Shown here piece by piece: positions 8,272 to 16,283 of a stretch of 64,000 nucleotides of DNA. Each line of letters opens with the position of its first letter. The stretch's first letter is position 1. Under the pieces are notes generated by a model. That model did not search any database and was not told the origin of the DNA. It saw only the letters and a program-made list of their open reading frames with translations. Source of the stretch: Sphingomonas sp. JC676 (lineage in GTDB: Bacteria > Pseudomonadota > Alphaproteobacteria > Sphingomonadales > Sphingomonadaceae); contig NZ_JACTGR010000007.1 in the NCBI RefSeq assembly GCF_014489075.1, positions 62,001-126,000 on the forward strand, written 5' to 3'. A program made the position numbers and the translations under genes.

Positions 8272-8555
8272 GCGAGCATCGGCTGCCCGGCGGCGGCAAG
8301 GCCTGGTTCGTGCGGACACGATCGCGCACCAGCTACAAGATCAACCCATGCTCGGCCGAAGGCTGGTGGGGGCTGATCGGATATACGGTGCTGATGACGG
8401 TGTCGCCCCTCGCGATTCTGCTGATGGGCCCGCAACCGCCTTCCACCGTCCATTGGATCATCTGGGCCGTGCTCTTGCTGGCGATGACCGCGATTTTCTT
8501 GGTCCTCGCGTTCCGTATGTCGGCGCCGCTCGAAGACAAGGAGAACGGAAGATGA
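8268..8555 (+). CDS. Small two-TM membrane protein of the SPFH operon
   Basis: The 95-residue protein has two membrane helices (about 36-54 and 62-83) after a polar N-terminus rich in Gly/Arg/Trp, and ends in a charged tail. It overlaps the RHH gene (ATGA at 8268-8271) and the next small gene (8552-8555). I do not recognise the family. The context suggests a partner or client of the SPFH protein. Confidence 0.75.
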   Translation: MSEHRLPGGGKAWFVRTRSRTSYKINPCSAEGWWGLIGYTVLMTVSPLAILLMGPQPPSTVHWIIWAVLLLAMTAIFLVLAFRMSAPLEDKENGR

Positions 8556-8647
8556 TCGGCATTTTCACGCATCCCGCGCGGCGCCCTTGGTTGCTGGCGG
8601 TGGCCGCCGTCCTGCTCACGATCGGTATCGGAGTATCGCTGTCATGA
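8552..8647 (+). CDS. 31-residue single-TM peptide in the SPFH operon
   Basis: A 32-codon frame starts with ATG in the 4-nt overlap with the previous gene and stops in a 4-nt overlap with the next (ATGA at 8644-8647). Its product is a short basic segment followed by one hydrophobic helix (LLAVAAVLLTIGIGVSLS). The exact double overlap leaves almost no non-coding base between genes, which argues for a real translated peptide. Function unknown. Confidence 0.6.
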   Translation: MIGIFTHPARRPWLLAVAAVLLTIGIGVSLS

Positions 8648-8916
8648 AGCTCAACCAGGTCCGCGACTATTATCGCGTCCGCCCCGGTTACTGGTTCAAG
8701 CCCAAGCTGTACGGCCTCGGCGCAGTGCCGGTGACGTGGCAGGGCTGGCTCGCCACCGTGGTGCTGGTCGGCATCGGCGCCTGGCTCGCCAATCTCGCTG
8801 AGCATGGCCGGCCGGCCTTCCTCGTGCTGCTGGTCCCGCTGGTGCTTGGCTTTCTCTGGCTGTGCTGGGCTAAGACCGATGGCGGCTGGCGCTGGCGTTG
8901 GGGCGATCCGGAGTGA
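8644..8916 (+). CDS. Small membrane protein, last gene of the SPFH operon
   Basis: The 90-residue protein has a basic aromatic N-terminus (RDYYRVRPGYWFKPK), two hydrophobic segments (about 31-50 and 55-76) and a Trp-rich C-terminus (KTDGGWRWRWGDPE). It begins within the stop of the 31-residue peptide gene. I do not recognise the family. The Trp-rich interfacial ends suggest a membrane-embedded accessory subunit. A dispersed repeat begins 12 nt after its stop. Confidence 0.75.
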   Translation: MKLNQVRDYYRVRPGYWFKPKLYGLGAVPVTWQGWLATVVLVGIGAWLANLAEHGRPAFLVLLVPLVLGFLWLCWAKTDGGWRWRWGDPE

Positions 8917-8928
8917 GGGCCGACCGGC

Positions 8929-9048
8929 TTGCAATGTAGGATTTCAACGGCGATCCAGGGGAGCTCTTTCTCATCGTCCAAGTCCCGGAACGCCCGAAAT
9001 TTCGGGAAGGAAGGATTTTCCACATAGTAGGTGTCAACCGTGTCAACT
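8929..9048 (+). repeat. Dispersed 120-bp repeat, copy A
   Basis: This segment matches the reverse complement of 24121-24242 with only scattered substitutions and a 2-nt indel. Landmarks shared by both copies are TTGCAATGTAGGATTTCAA at one end, GCTCTTTCTCATCGTC in the middle, the near-palindrome around CCCGAAATTTCGGG (8993-9006 here), and GTGTCAACCGTGTCAACT at the other end. It lies between two convergent genes and encodes nothing. The remaining 98 bases up to the nuclease gene show no feature. Confidence 0.85.
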
Positions 9049-9146
9049 TACGATTGGATGGCCACGCGCCGGAATCCCGGAAACGCGCTGACTATCCAAG
9101 ATTTTAATTTCACCGCACGCCGGGCGCGGGCTGGGCCGCATTCGGC

Positions 9147-9989
9147 CTAGCTCAGTGCTTCGTTCAGCAGCTTGGCGAGCCGCAGCCCGCCGCGCTTGAC
9201 CTGGAGCCGCGCTGCGGGAACCAGCGAAGCGATCGTCGCCTCGTCGAGCTTTGCGCGCCCCTCCGAGCCGATGCAGGGGTCATGGCCGAGCGCGGATTGA
9301 TAGACCACGTCGTGCGCCACCTTCCAGCTCTCGCGGCTCCAGTCCTCTACCGAACCGGCCTGGATCGGCCGGCGCTCGGCGGCGCTATAGGCGCGTACCG
9401 GCGAAGGCGAGGTCGAGATCGCGCGCTCCGCCAGCAGTCCGTCCCAGATCGAGTGGAGATTGAGCCGCTCGGTCGAATAGATGCCGTAGCTGGCCTTCAG
9501 CTTGTTGCCGCCTTGGTCGTCCATCTCGCCGGCATGGAGCGGCTGGTGCAGGTCGCCGACGAAGTGGATCAGGAAGACCAGCGCCTGGACCCGGTCTTTC
9601 TTCGCGGCCCGCTTGTTCTTCAGGATCTGCACGTCGCGCTCGATCTGCGCCGACACGCAATTGCCGTCCTTGCAGGGCGTCTTCAGGTCGAACGGGCGGC
9701 AGATGTTCACGTCCTGGAAGTGCCAGGCATAGGCATAGCGGAATCGGTCGCCGAGCTTCTTGACGCAATCCGCCCACACGCTCGCTTGCTCGATCGTCTT
9801 GGCCGGGCATTCGGGCGTCTCGAGCAACGGCCCCGATTCGGCGAGCATGCGGCGGATCGCTGCGCGCACCTGCGGGGTCACGTTCTTGTAGGCGATCGCG
9901 GCCACGGTCTCATGGCCATATTCCCAGTAGGCGTGGGCAGGGCTGGCGAAGCCGATCAGCGCTGCCAGAAGGACGAGAAATCGCTTCAC
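9147..9989 (-). CDS. Secreted S1/P1 nuclease
   Basis: S1/P1 nucleases are tri-zinc enzymes that cleave single-stranded nucleic acids. The 280-residue product has a signal peptide (MKRFLVLLAALIGFASPAHA) directly before YWEYGHE, which supplies the N-terminal Trp and first His of the metal site. Further ligands are recognisable in WADCVKKL, YAWHFQDV and FLIHFVGDLHQPLHAGEMDDQGGN. Its start overlaps the stop of the isoaspartyl peptidase gene by 4 nt. Extracytoplasmic nucleotide or phosphate scavenging is the likely role. Confidence 0.93.
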   Translation of the reverse strand: MKRFLVLLAALIGFASPAHAYWEYGHETVAAIAYKNVTPQVRAAIRRMLAESGPLLETPECPAKTIEQASVWADCVKKLGDRFRYAYAWHFQDVNICRPFDLKTPCKDGNCVSAQIERDVQILKNKRAAKKDRVQALVFLIHFVGDLHQPLHAGEMDDQGGNKLKASYGIYSTERLNLHSIWDGLLAERAISTSPSPVRAYSAAERRPIQAGSVEDWSRESWKVAHDVVYQSALGHDPCIGSEGRAKLDEATIASLVPAARLQVKRGGLRLAKLLNEALS

Positions 9990-10975
9990 TTGTCGTCCCC
10001 GTAAAAGGCGACGATGCGGTCGCCGCCCGACGATGCCTTGCCGCGATACATGCCAGGCGTGTTGAAGCTCCAGGCCACCTCGCCGCTCGGACCGGTGACG
10101 ATCACCCCGCCGGTGCCGCCCAGCGCCTTGGTCTCTGACATCACCGTGTCCGCCGCTTGTTTCAGGCTCTCGCCCTTGAAGCGCACGCGGGCGCAGATCT
10201 CGTGCGCCACGCCCTCGCGGATGAAGAACTCGCCAGCACCGGTCGCCGAGACGGCGCAGGCGCGGTCATCGGCATAGGTGCCCGCGCCGATGATCGGCGA
10301 ATCGCCGATCCGGCCCCAGCGCTTGCCGGTGAGGCCGCCGGTGGAGGTAGCGGCGGCGACATGGCCGTGCGCGTCCATCGCCACCGCGCCCACCGTGCCG
10401 TATTTGAGGTCGACGTCGAACCAGCCGAGCTTGTCGTTGGCCTTCATTTTGTCGAGCTGCTGGCGCCGCTCTGTCGTGTCGAACCAGCTATTGTCGACCT
10501 GCTCCAGGCCTTGCTCCTTGGCGAACTGGTCGGCACCGGCTCCCGCGAGCAGAACGTGCGGGCTGTTCTCCATCACCTTGCGCGCAAGCCCGATCGGGTG
10601 GCGCGTCGTCATCGAGCCCGCGACCGCGCCGGCCGCGCGCGTGCTTCCGTCCATGATCGCGGCGTCGAGCGTGTGGTTCGCATCCCAGGTGAACACCGCG
10701 CCGCGCCCGGCATTGAAGTGCGGATCATCCTCGAGCACCTGGATCGCCGCCTGCACCGCGTCGAGCGCGGTGCCGCCGCCCGCCAGCACCTTCGACCCGG
10801 CATCGAGCGCGGCGTTGAGCCCGGCCTTCACCCCCGCTTCCTGCTCGGGCTTGATCTTGTCCTTCTCGATGATGCCGGCGCCGCCATGGATCACGAGCGT
10901 CCATTTGGGCTTGTCTTGAGCATGGGCGGCGGTCGGCATGAGCAGGGCTCCGAGCAGGATGAGGGCGAGGCGCAT
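9986..10975 (-). CDS. Isoaspartyl peptidase/L-asparaginase (Ntn hydrolase, T2)
   Basis: The 329-residue precursor has a signal peptide ending AHAQD and the family start WTLVIHGGAG. The autoprocessing site is at GTVGAVA, where the Thr becomes the nucleophile of the beta subunit; STGGLTGKRWGRIGDSPIIGAGTYAD is the conserved substrate-binding region that follows. The enzyme removes beta-aspartyl residues from isomerised peptides or hydrolyses asparagine. It starts 1 nt inside the upstream acyltransferase stop and overlaps the downstream nuclease gene by 4 nt, so the three are one operon. Confidence 0.93.
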   Translation of the reverse strand: MRLALILLGALLMPTAAHAQDKPKWTLVIHGGAGIIEKDKIKPEQEAGVKAGLNAALDAGSKVLAGGGTALDAVQAAIQVLEDDPHFNAGRGAVFTWDANHTLDAAIMDGSTRAAGAVAGSMTTRHPIGLARKVMENSPHVLLAGAGADQFAKEQGLEQVDNSWFDTTERRQQLDKMKANDKLGWFDVDLKYGTVGAVAMDAHGHVAAATSTGGLTGKRWGRIGDSPIIGAGTYADDRACAVSATGAGEFFIREGVAHEICARVRFKGESLKQAADTVMSETKALGGTGGVIVTGPSGEVAWSFNTPGMYRGKASSGGDRIVAFYGDDK

Positions 10976-12150
10976 CAGGGCACTCCGAGAGTTGGTGCCG
11001 CCTCCCTAGCAGATCGGTTGCGCGCCGCCAGACGGGGACGTAGGCCGATCAGCGGGCGCAGCCACGAAATCTCGCGGCCCGCCAGATAGAACAGCCAGCA
11101 TCCTGCAACGGTTGCCGCCACAAGGATCGCAAACTCGATCGCCGGATGCAGGCCGTAGGGCAGCAGTGCATATTGGACGAGCACGATCACGGTCTGGTGG
11201 ATGATGTAGAAGGGGAACACCGCTTCGGTCAGCGTCGCCCGCCAGTTATTGTCGCGGTTGAGATAGCGTTCGGCGAGCCCGATCAGCGCGGCGATGCTCG
11301 CCCAGGTCTGTACCTCGCGGGCGGTGCGGAAGATGTAGCCCACCGAGCGCGGGGCGACGGTGTCGCCGGGCCAGCGGATCTCGATCCCCGCGACCACCGC
11401 ATAGCCGGCGAGCGCGAGCAGCGCCGCGAGCGGCCATCCGTGCGCCAGTGCGGCCATGGTCCGCCGCGATCCGGCGAGCCCAAAGCCGAACAGGAAGGCG
11501 GGGAAATAGGCGAGGTGCGCCACCCCGTCGCGGACCAGGTCGTGCGTCTCCTCGCCCCGGCGGAACAGGACGACCTGGAACAGCAGCAGATAGGCGAGCG
11601 GGATCCACAGCGCCCCACCGCCGCCGAACGCGCGGTCGAACCAGGCCTGGAGCCGCTCCGGGCGCGGCAGCATCAGCAGCACGCAAAGCACGAGCGTGTA
11701 CGCCCAGAGATAGACGACGAACCACAGATGGTTCCAGGTCGGCATAATGATCCCGTCGAGCGCGCCGAAGCGGAAATAGTCGTGCGCGAAGAACCAGCCC
11801 AGATCGTGCGCATAGCCATGCTGCGTGACCAGCTCGACCCAGCTCTGCGGCGGCACGATTACCGCCATGCCGAAGACGAGCGGGATCAGCAGCCGCGCAT
11901 TACGGTTGCGCAGGAAGCCGCGCACCCCGTTTGACTTGGCGAGCAGCGTGCGGCTGGCGAAGCCCGAAACGAGGAAGAGCAGCATCAGCCGCCATGCGTT
12001 GGTGAAGAGCATCGGCACCGCCACCCAGTCAGCGGGCGCCGCGGTCTTCACATGAAACCCCCAGGGCACGAAGACCATGCCGACATGATACAGGATCAGC
12101 AGCGCGAACGCGCCGATCCGTAGCCAGTCCATTCCGTAATGCCGTTCCAT
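10975..12150 (-). CDS. Acyltransferase-3 family membrane protein (copy 1)
   Basis: The 391-residue protein has about ten membrane helices and the acyltransferase-3 start MERHYGMDWLRIGAFALLILYHVG, with the conserved His in the first helix. Such proteins O-acylate sugars or other envelope molecules. The ATG at 12150 has a strong GGAGG Shine-Dalgarno; the frame continues upstream but without support. The product is a clear paralogue of the 13007-14212 protein (same N-terminus, shared AEAVFPFYIIHQTVIVL and GWLRPLIGL-like ends). It is divergent from the LytTR regulator at 12236. Confidence 0.9.
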   Translation of the reverse strand: MERHYGMDWLRIGAFALLILYHVGMVFVPWGFHVKTAAPADWVAVPMLFTNAWRLMLLFLVSGFASRTLLAKSNGVRGFLRNRNARLLIPLVFGMAVIVPPQSWVELVTQHGYAHDLGWFFAHDYFRFGALDGIIMPTWNHLWFVVYLWAYTLVLCVLLMLPRPERLQAWFDRAFGGGGALWIPLAYLLLFQVVLFRRGEETHDLVRDGVAHLAYFPAFLFGFGLAGSRRTMAALAHGWPLAALLALAGYAVVAGIEIRWPGDTVAPRSVGYIFRTAREVQTWASIAALIGLAERYLNRDNNWRATLTEAVFPFYIIHQTVIVLVQYALLPYGLHPAIEFAILVAATVAGCWLFYLAGREISWLRPLIGLRPRLAARNRSAREAAPTLGVP

Positions 12151-12167
12151 CGCGAACCTCCTTCTGA

Positions 12168-12190
12168 CCTCGCGATGGCTAGCCGCGAGG
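12168..12190. promoter_or_regulatory. Inverted repeat in the acyltransferase/LytTR divergent region
   Basis: CCTCGCG (12168-12174) and CGCGAGG (12184-12190) are perfect 7-bp arms around a 9-nt centre that contains GCTAGC. The site lies in the 85-nt gap between the divergent starts at 12150 and 12236, so it could control either promoter. No binding protein is proven; the LytTR product is the nearest candidate. Confidence 0.45.
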
Positions 12191-12235
12191 GCAGGGGCCC
12201 GGTATCGGGAAGGGAGGAGTGGCGGGCAGCGCGGG

Positions 12236-13066
12236 ATGACAGAAAAACCGGCAGGGACGAACGGCGGGTGGATTGGGACGAGCGGTGCACGCCGGAATCG
12301 CATCGCGCTGCTCGCGCTCGGCTTCGTCGCCTTCACGAGCCTCCAAGTCTATGTGAACGCCGCGACCTCGCTCGCCGATTTCGCAGGAGCGGGGCGCCCG
12401 CAGACGGTGCTCCACGTCCTGACCTGGGAACTGACCAGCGTGTCCCTGTGGATCGCGTTGCTCCCGGTGATCGGCTGGATCGTCGCCCGCGCCCGGCCGC
12501 CGCGGCTCGACTGGCCCTGGGCGATCGCCGTGCATGCCGCTGCGACGGTGCCGCTCTCGATCGCCCATGTCCTGGGCATGATCGCGCTGCGCGTCGGCAT
12601 CTACCGCGCGATGGGCGAGGAATATGGCTTCGGCGAGATCGGCGAGCGGCTGCTCTACGAATATCGCAAGGATGCCGCGACCTATGTCCTGCTGGCGACC
12701 TTCCTCGCCTTCGGGATCTGGTGGCTGTCGCGCGGCGAACCGGCAAAGGCGCCGGAAGATGTCATCCTAGTCCCCGACGGCAATGTCACCCACCACGTGC
12801 CGGTCGATGCGATCGACTGGGCGGCGTCGGCGGGAAATTATGTCGAGATCGCATGGGGCGCGCGCGTCCTGCTCCACCGTTCGACGCTCGCTGCGCTGGG
12901 CGAGGTGCTGGGCCCGCGCTTCGTGCGCATCCATCGCGGGCGCATCGTCCGCCGCGCCGCGATCCAGCGGATCGAGACCGACCGCAGCGGCGATTTCACC
13001 GTGACGCTAGCGGGCGGGGTGGTACTTCGCGGCAGCCGGCGCTTTCGCGGCGAGCTTGGGGGATAG
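12236..13066 (+). CDS. Membrane-bound LytTR-family transcriptional regulator
   Basis: The 276-residue protein has four N-terminal membrane helices (about residues 22-45, 60-82, 95-120 and 140-160) and a C-terminal LytTR DNA-binding domain (about 175-275) with the typical WAASAGNYVEIAW, FVRIHRGRIVRRAAI and GSRRFRGEL stretches. It lacks a response-regulator receiver, so it senses through the membrane domain or is constitutive. It lies between two paralogous acyltransferase-3 genes and its last 60 nt overlap the convergent second copy. Control of these neighbours is inference. Confidence 0.9.
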   Translation: MTEKPAGTNGGWIGTSGARRNRIALLALGFVAFTSLQVYVNAATSLADFAGAGRPQTVLHVLTWELTSVSLWIALLPVIGWIVARARPPRLDWPWAIAVHAAATVPLSIAHVLGMIALRVGIYRAMGEEYGFGEIGERLLYEYRKDAATYVLLATFLAFGIWWLSRGEPAKAPEDVILVPDGNVTHHVPVDAIDWAASAGNYVEIAWGARVLLHRSTLAALGEVLGPRFVRIHRGRIVRRAAIQRIETDRSGDFTVTLAGGVVLRGSRRFRGELGG

Positions 13067-14212
13067 TCCGATCAGCGGCCTGAGCCAGCCGATCCGCCGC
13101 CCGATCAGATAGGTGGCGAGGCAGGTCGCGACGGTGCCACCCAGCAGCAATGCGAACTGCGCGCCCGGCGCGAGGCCCAGCGGCATCGTGTACCAGGCGA
13201 TCAGCACGATCGCCGGATGGTGAACGATGTAGAAGGGGAACACCGCTTCGGCGAGCGTCTTGCGCCAGGGATGATCATGGTTCCACCAGGTCTCGGCGAT
13301 GTGGAACAATGCGAGGATCATCGCCCATGCCATCGCCGCGCGCGCCGCACGATCGAGCGCCATCACTTCGTGCGAGGGCACGGCGGCGCCGGGGAAATTG
13401 ATCTCGACCGCGAGCACCGGCACCGCCGCCAGTGCGGCAACCAGCAGCGCCGGCCTCCACGCGCGCGCCAGCGCCGGCCAGAGTTGCGGCGCGCCGGCCA
13501 GCATGAAGCCGAACAGGAATTCGGGCAGGTATTGCGAATGCCCGCCCCAGTCGCTCACGAGCCCCTGATGTTCGGGCGCGACGAACAGCAACGAGAGGCG
13601 CGCGGTGGCGAGCACGACGATCGGCACCCAGAGCAGGCGCCGCTCATGGGTCAGCCAGTTCGCCAGCCGGTCCAGCCCGGCCAGCACCTGCGGCCCTCGC
13701 CACGCCAGCACTGCCGTCAGCAGGAAGGTGTAGGTGGCGAGATAGGCGAGGAACCAGAGATGCTCCCAGCTCGGAAAGGCAATGCCGTTCAGGCTGTCGA
13801 TCCGCCAATAGTCGAGCGCCCAGAAATGGAGATAGCCGAAGGGATAGCCGCGCTCGGCGACGCGCACCCACATCTCCAGCGGCACGATCGCCGCCATCCC
13901 GAAAGCGAGCGGGATCAGCAGTCGTGATGCGCGCGAACGGGCGAAGGCGCGCGCGCCGCCCGAACGGTCGAACAGCTTGCGCGAGGCATAGCCCGAGACC
14001 GCGAACAGCAAGGGCAACCGCCAGGGCGTCAGCAGCGCCATGGGCGGGATCAGCGCGGGATAGCTGTGGGCCGTCTTGATCACCCAGGGCCAGGGCGCGA
14101 ACACCATCGCGATATGATAGAAGATCAGCAGAGCGAACGCGGTGATACGCAGCCAGTCCATCCCGTAATGGCGCTGACCGGAGGGCCTCTCAAAAGTCGC
14201 GGCCGGCGCCAT
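13007..14212 (-). CDS. Acyltransferase-3 family membrane protein (copy 2)
   Basis: This 401-residue, roughly ten-helix protein has the family N-terminus (QRHYGMDWLRITAFALLIFYHIAMVF) and is a paralogue of the 10975-12150 product. The ATG at 14212 is used; an in-frame TTG at 14218 is the only nearby alternative and neither has a convincing Shine-Dalgarno. The 3' end overlaps the end of the LytTR gene on the other strand by 60 nt. Substrate unknown: sugar or lipid O-acylation is the family role. Confidence 0.88.
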   Translation of the reverse strand: MAPAATFERPSGQRHYGMDWLRITAFALLIFYHIAMVFAPWPWVIKTAHSYPALIPPMALLTPWRLPLLFAVSGYASRKLFDRSGGARAFARSRASRLLIPLAFGMAAIVPLEMWVRVAERGYPFGYLHFWALDYWRIDSLNGIAFPSWEHLWFLAYLATYTFLLTAVLAWRGPQVLAGLDRLANWLTHERRLLWVPIVVLATARLSLLFVAPEHQGLVSDWGGHSQYLPEFLFGFMLAGAPQLWPALARAWRPALLVAALAAVPVLAVEINFPGAAVPSHEVMALDRAARAAMAWAMILALFHIAETWWNHDHPWRKTLAEAVFPFYIVHHPAIVLIAWYTMPLGLAPGAQFALLLGGTVATCLATYLIGRRIGWLRPLIGLSPKLAAKAPAAAKYHPAR

Positions 14213-14328
14213 TTTCAATTGGACAGATTCCCGCCTCAGGCACCGCTCCGCACGATCGCGGGCCGGCCTTTATAGGCAAGCTGCGGTAAGCAAAGCGTTA
14301 GCGATGTCCGACCGGAGCCGGACCCGCA

Positions 14329-14955
14329 TCAGGCCGGGATCGTCGCTTGCGCTCTGCGGCGCACTCCGGCACCCGCCAGGAACATGCCACCGATCAGCAT
14401 CGCCCAGGCCGCCGGCTCGGGCACGACCCCCACCAGCGTGCCGCCCGTGAACGCGAAATTGATAAAGCCGTCCAGGTCGCCGCCGGTCGATCCGCCTTGA
14501 TTATAGTAGAAATTGTAGCTGCCGGTTCCGATCAGCGGGATCATTGGATTGTTCAGCGCGGACAGATTGAAGTCGATCGTGAACGAGGCGGCGCTGTCGA
14601 TCCCGATCAGATCGGGATCGACGCGGAGCGACCCGATCCCCCCGAGCGCTGAGAAGCTGGCCCAGTCGAAACTGTCGTCGTCCGAATCACTGCCCGAACC
14701 ACCGAAGCCGAAGGTGGGCAGAGAGCCGGAATAATTGCCGTTGGTGAAACCGCCGGTGAAATCGACATAGAAAGTGCCCGTGATCGTCTGGCCGTTGAAG
14801 TCGTAGACGATGTCGGGGGTGACGAAGGGATGGTCGACTATTTGTGAAGTGGTGACCACCCCGGTGAAGGTTCCCGAATAGGTCTGTGCTTGGACTGCTG
14901 AACTCGCAAGGGCCGCGATCATCAAAGAAGCCGCCAACTTCACCAAACGACGCAT
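14329..14955 (-). CDS. PEPxxWA-CTERM sorting-domain exported protein
   Basis: The 208-residue protein has a signal peptide (cleavage near AVQAQ), a Gly/Ser/Asp-rich body predicted to be beta-rich, and a textbook C-terminal sorting signal: VPEPAAWAMLIGG, a hydrophobic helix, then RRR. This is the sphingomonad variant of PEP-CTERM. An exosortase would be needed to process it, and none is in this window. Function unknown; the body suggests a surface or matrix protein. A Shine-Dalgarno (AAGGAG) precedes the ATG. Confidence 0.9.
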   Translation of the reverse strand: MRRLVKLAASLMIAALASSAVQAQTYSGTFTGVVTTSQIVDHPFVTPDIVYDFNGQTITGTFYVDFTGGFTNGNYSGSLPTFGFGGSGSDSDDDSFDWASFSALGGIGSLRVDPDLIGIDSAASFTIDFNLSALNNPMIPLIGTGSYNFYYNQGGSTGGDLDGFINFAFTGGTLVGVVPEPAAWAMLIGGMFLAGAGVRRRAQATIPA

Positions 14956-15109
14956 AAATCTGCTCCTTCGTGTGACTGGTTAACGACGTTTACATCAAAG
15001 GAGCGGTGTCCGGAAAGGTTTCCTGCGTAATGATGCAGATTCATGGGGATTTCGCCGATTTTGCCGCTCGGCCTAGTCGTAGCGGATCGCAATCCCTATA
15101 AGCGCTGCC

Positions 15110-16234
15110 ATGTCCGTAAGACCCTGGCGCGATATCGTCCGGCGGCCCAGCCGCCAGATCATGGTGGGCAACGTCCCCGTAGGCGGCGATGCGCCCGTCA
15201 CCGTGCAGACGATGACCAACACCCCGACGTCCGACGCAAGGGCGACGATCGACCAGATCCGCCGTTGCGAGGATGCGGGCGTCGACATCATCCGTGTGTC
15301 GTGCCCCGACGTGGAAAGCACTGCGGCGCTCAAACAGATCGTTCGCGCCGCCCGCGTGCCAATCGTCGCCGACATCCATTTCCACTACAAGCGCGCGCTC
15401 GAAGCCGCTGATGCCGGCGCCGCGTGCCTGCGCATCAATCCTGGCAATATCGGATCGGCCGAGCGGGTGAATGAAGTCGTCAACGCCGCCAAGGCCAATG
15501 GCTGCGCGATCCGCATCGGCGTCAATGCCGGCAGCCTCGAGAAGGACCTGCTCGAGAAATATGGCGAGCCGTGCCCGGAGGCGCTGGTCGAATCCGCGCT
15601 CGACCATATCAAGCTGCTCCAGGACCGCGACTTCCACGAATTCAAGGTCGCGGTGAAGGCCAGCGACCTGTTCCTCGCGGTCGCCGCCTATCAGCAGCTT
15701 GCCGATCAGGTCGATTGCCCGCTGCACCTGGGCATCACCGAGGCGGGCGGGTTCGTCGGCGGCACAGTCAAGTCGGCGATCGGCATCGGCTCGCTGCTCT
15801 GGTTCGGCATCGGCGACACGATCCGCGTCTCCTTGTCGGCCGAGCCCGAGGAAGAGGTCCGCGTCGGCTTCGAGATCCTCAAGGCGCTCGGCATCCGCAA
15901 CCGCGGCGTTCGCGTCGTCTCCTGCCCGAGCTGCGCGCGCCAGGGCTTCGACGTGATCCGCACCGTCCAGGCGCTCGAGGAGCGGCTCCAGCACATTCGC
16001 ACACCGATGTCGCTCTCGGTGCTCGGCTGCGTCGTCAACGGCCCCGGCGAAGCGCGCGAGACCGATATCGGCATCACCGGCGGCGGGGCGGGCAAGCATA
16101 TGGTCTACCTTTCGGGCGTGACCGATCATCATGTCCAGGACGCCGACATGGTCGATCACATCGTCAAGCTGGTCGAGGCCAAGGCGGCGGAGATCGAGGC
16201 CGCGAGCGAAGCCGCGGCGCAGGCCGCGGAATAA
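15110..16234 (+). CDS. ispG: 4-hydroxy-3-methylbut-2-en-1-yl diphosphate synthase IspG
   Basis: IspG catalyses the penultimate step of the MEP isoprenoid pathway and carries a [4Fe-4S] cluster. The 374-residue product has the TIM-barrel part (VQTMTNTPTSDARATIDQI, RVSCPDVES, ADIHFHYKRAL, LRINPGNIG) and the C-terminal cluster-binding part with SCPSCARQGFD and GCVVNGPGEA, which supply the three Cys and one Glu ligands. Length is normal for the compact bacterial form. It stands alone between a PEP-CTERM-type gene and an aspartic protease gene. Confidence 0.97.
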   Translation: MSVRPWRDIVRRPSRQIMVGNVPVGGDAPVTVQTMTNTPTSDARATIDQIRRCEDAGVDIIRVSCPDVESTAALKQIVRAARVPIVADIHFHYKRALEAADAGAACLRINPGNIGSAERVNEVVNAAKANGCAIRIGVNAGSLEKDLLEKYGEPCPEALVESALDHIKLLQDRDFHEFKVAVKASDLFLAVAAYQQLADQVDCPLHLGITEAGGFVGGTVKSAIGIGSLLWFGIGDTIRVSLSAEPEEEVRVGFEILKALGIRNRGVRVVSCPSCARQGFDVIRTVQALEERLQHIRTPMSLSVLGCVVNGPGEARETDIGITGGGAGKHMVYLSGVTDHHVQDADMVDHIVKLVEAKAAEIEAASEAAAQAAE

Positions 16235-16283
16235 GGGCTTCCGCTTAGGCGCTTGGTAACGAGCCCAGCGTTAGTCTTGGCCC

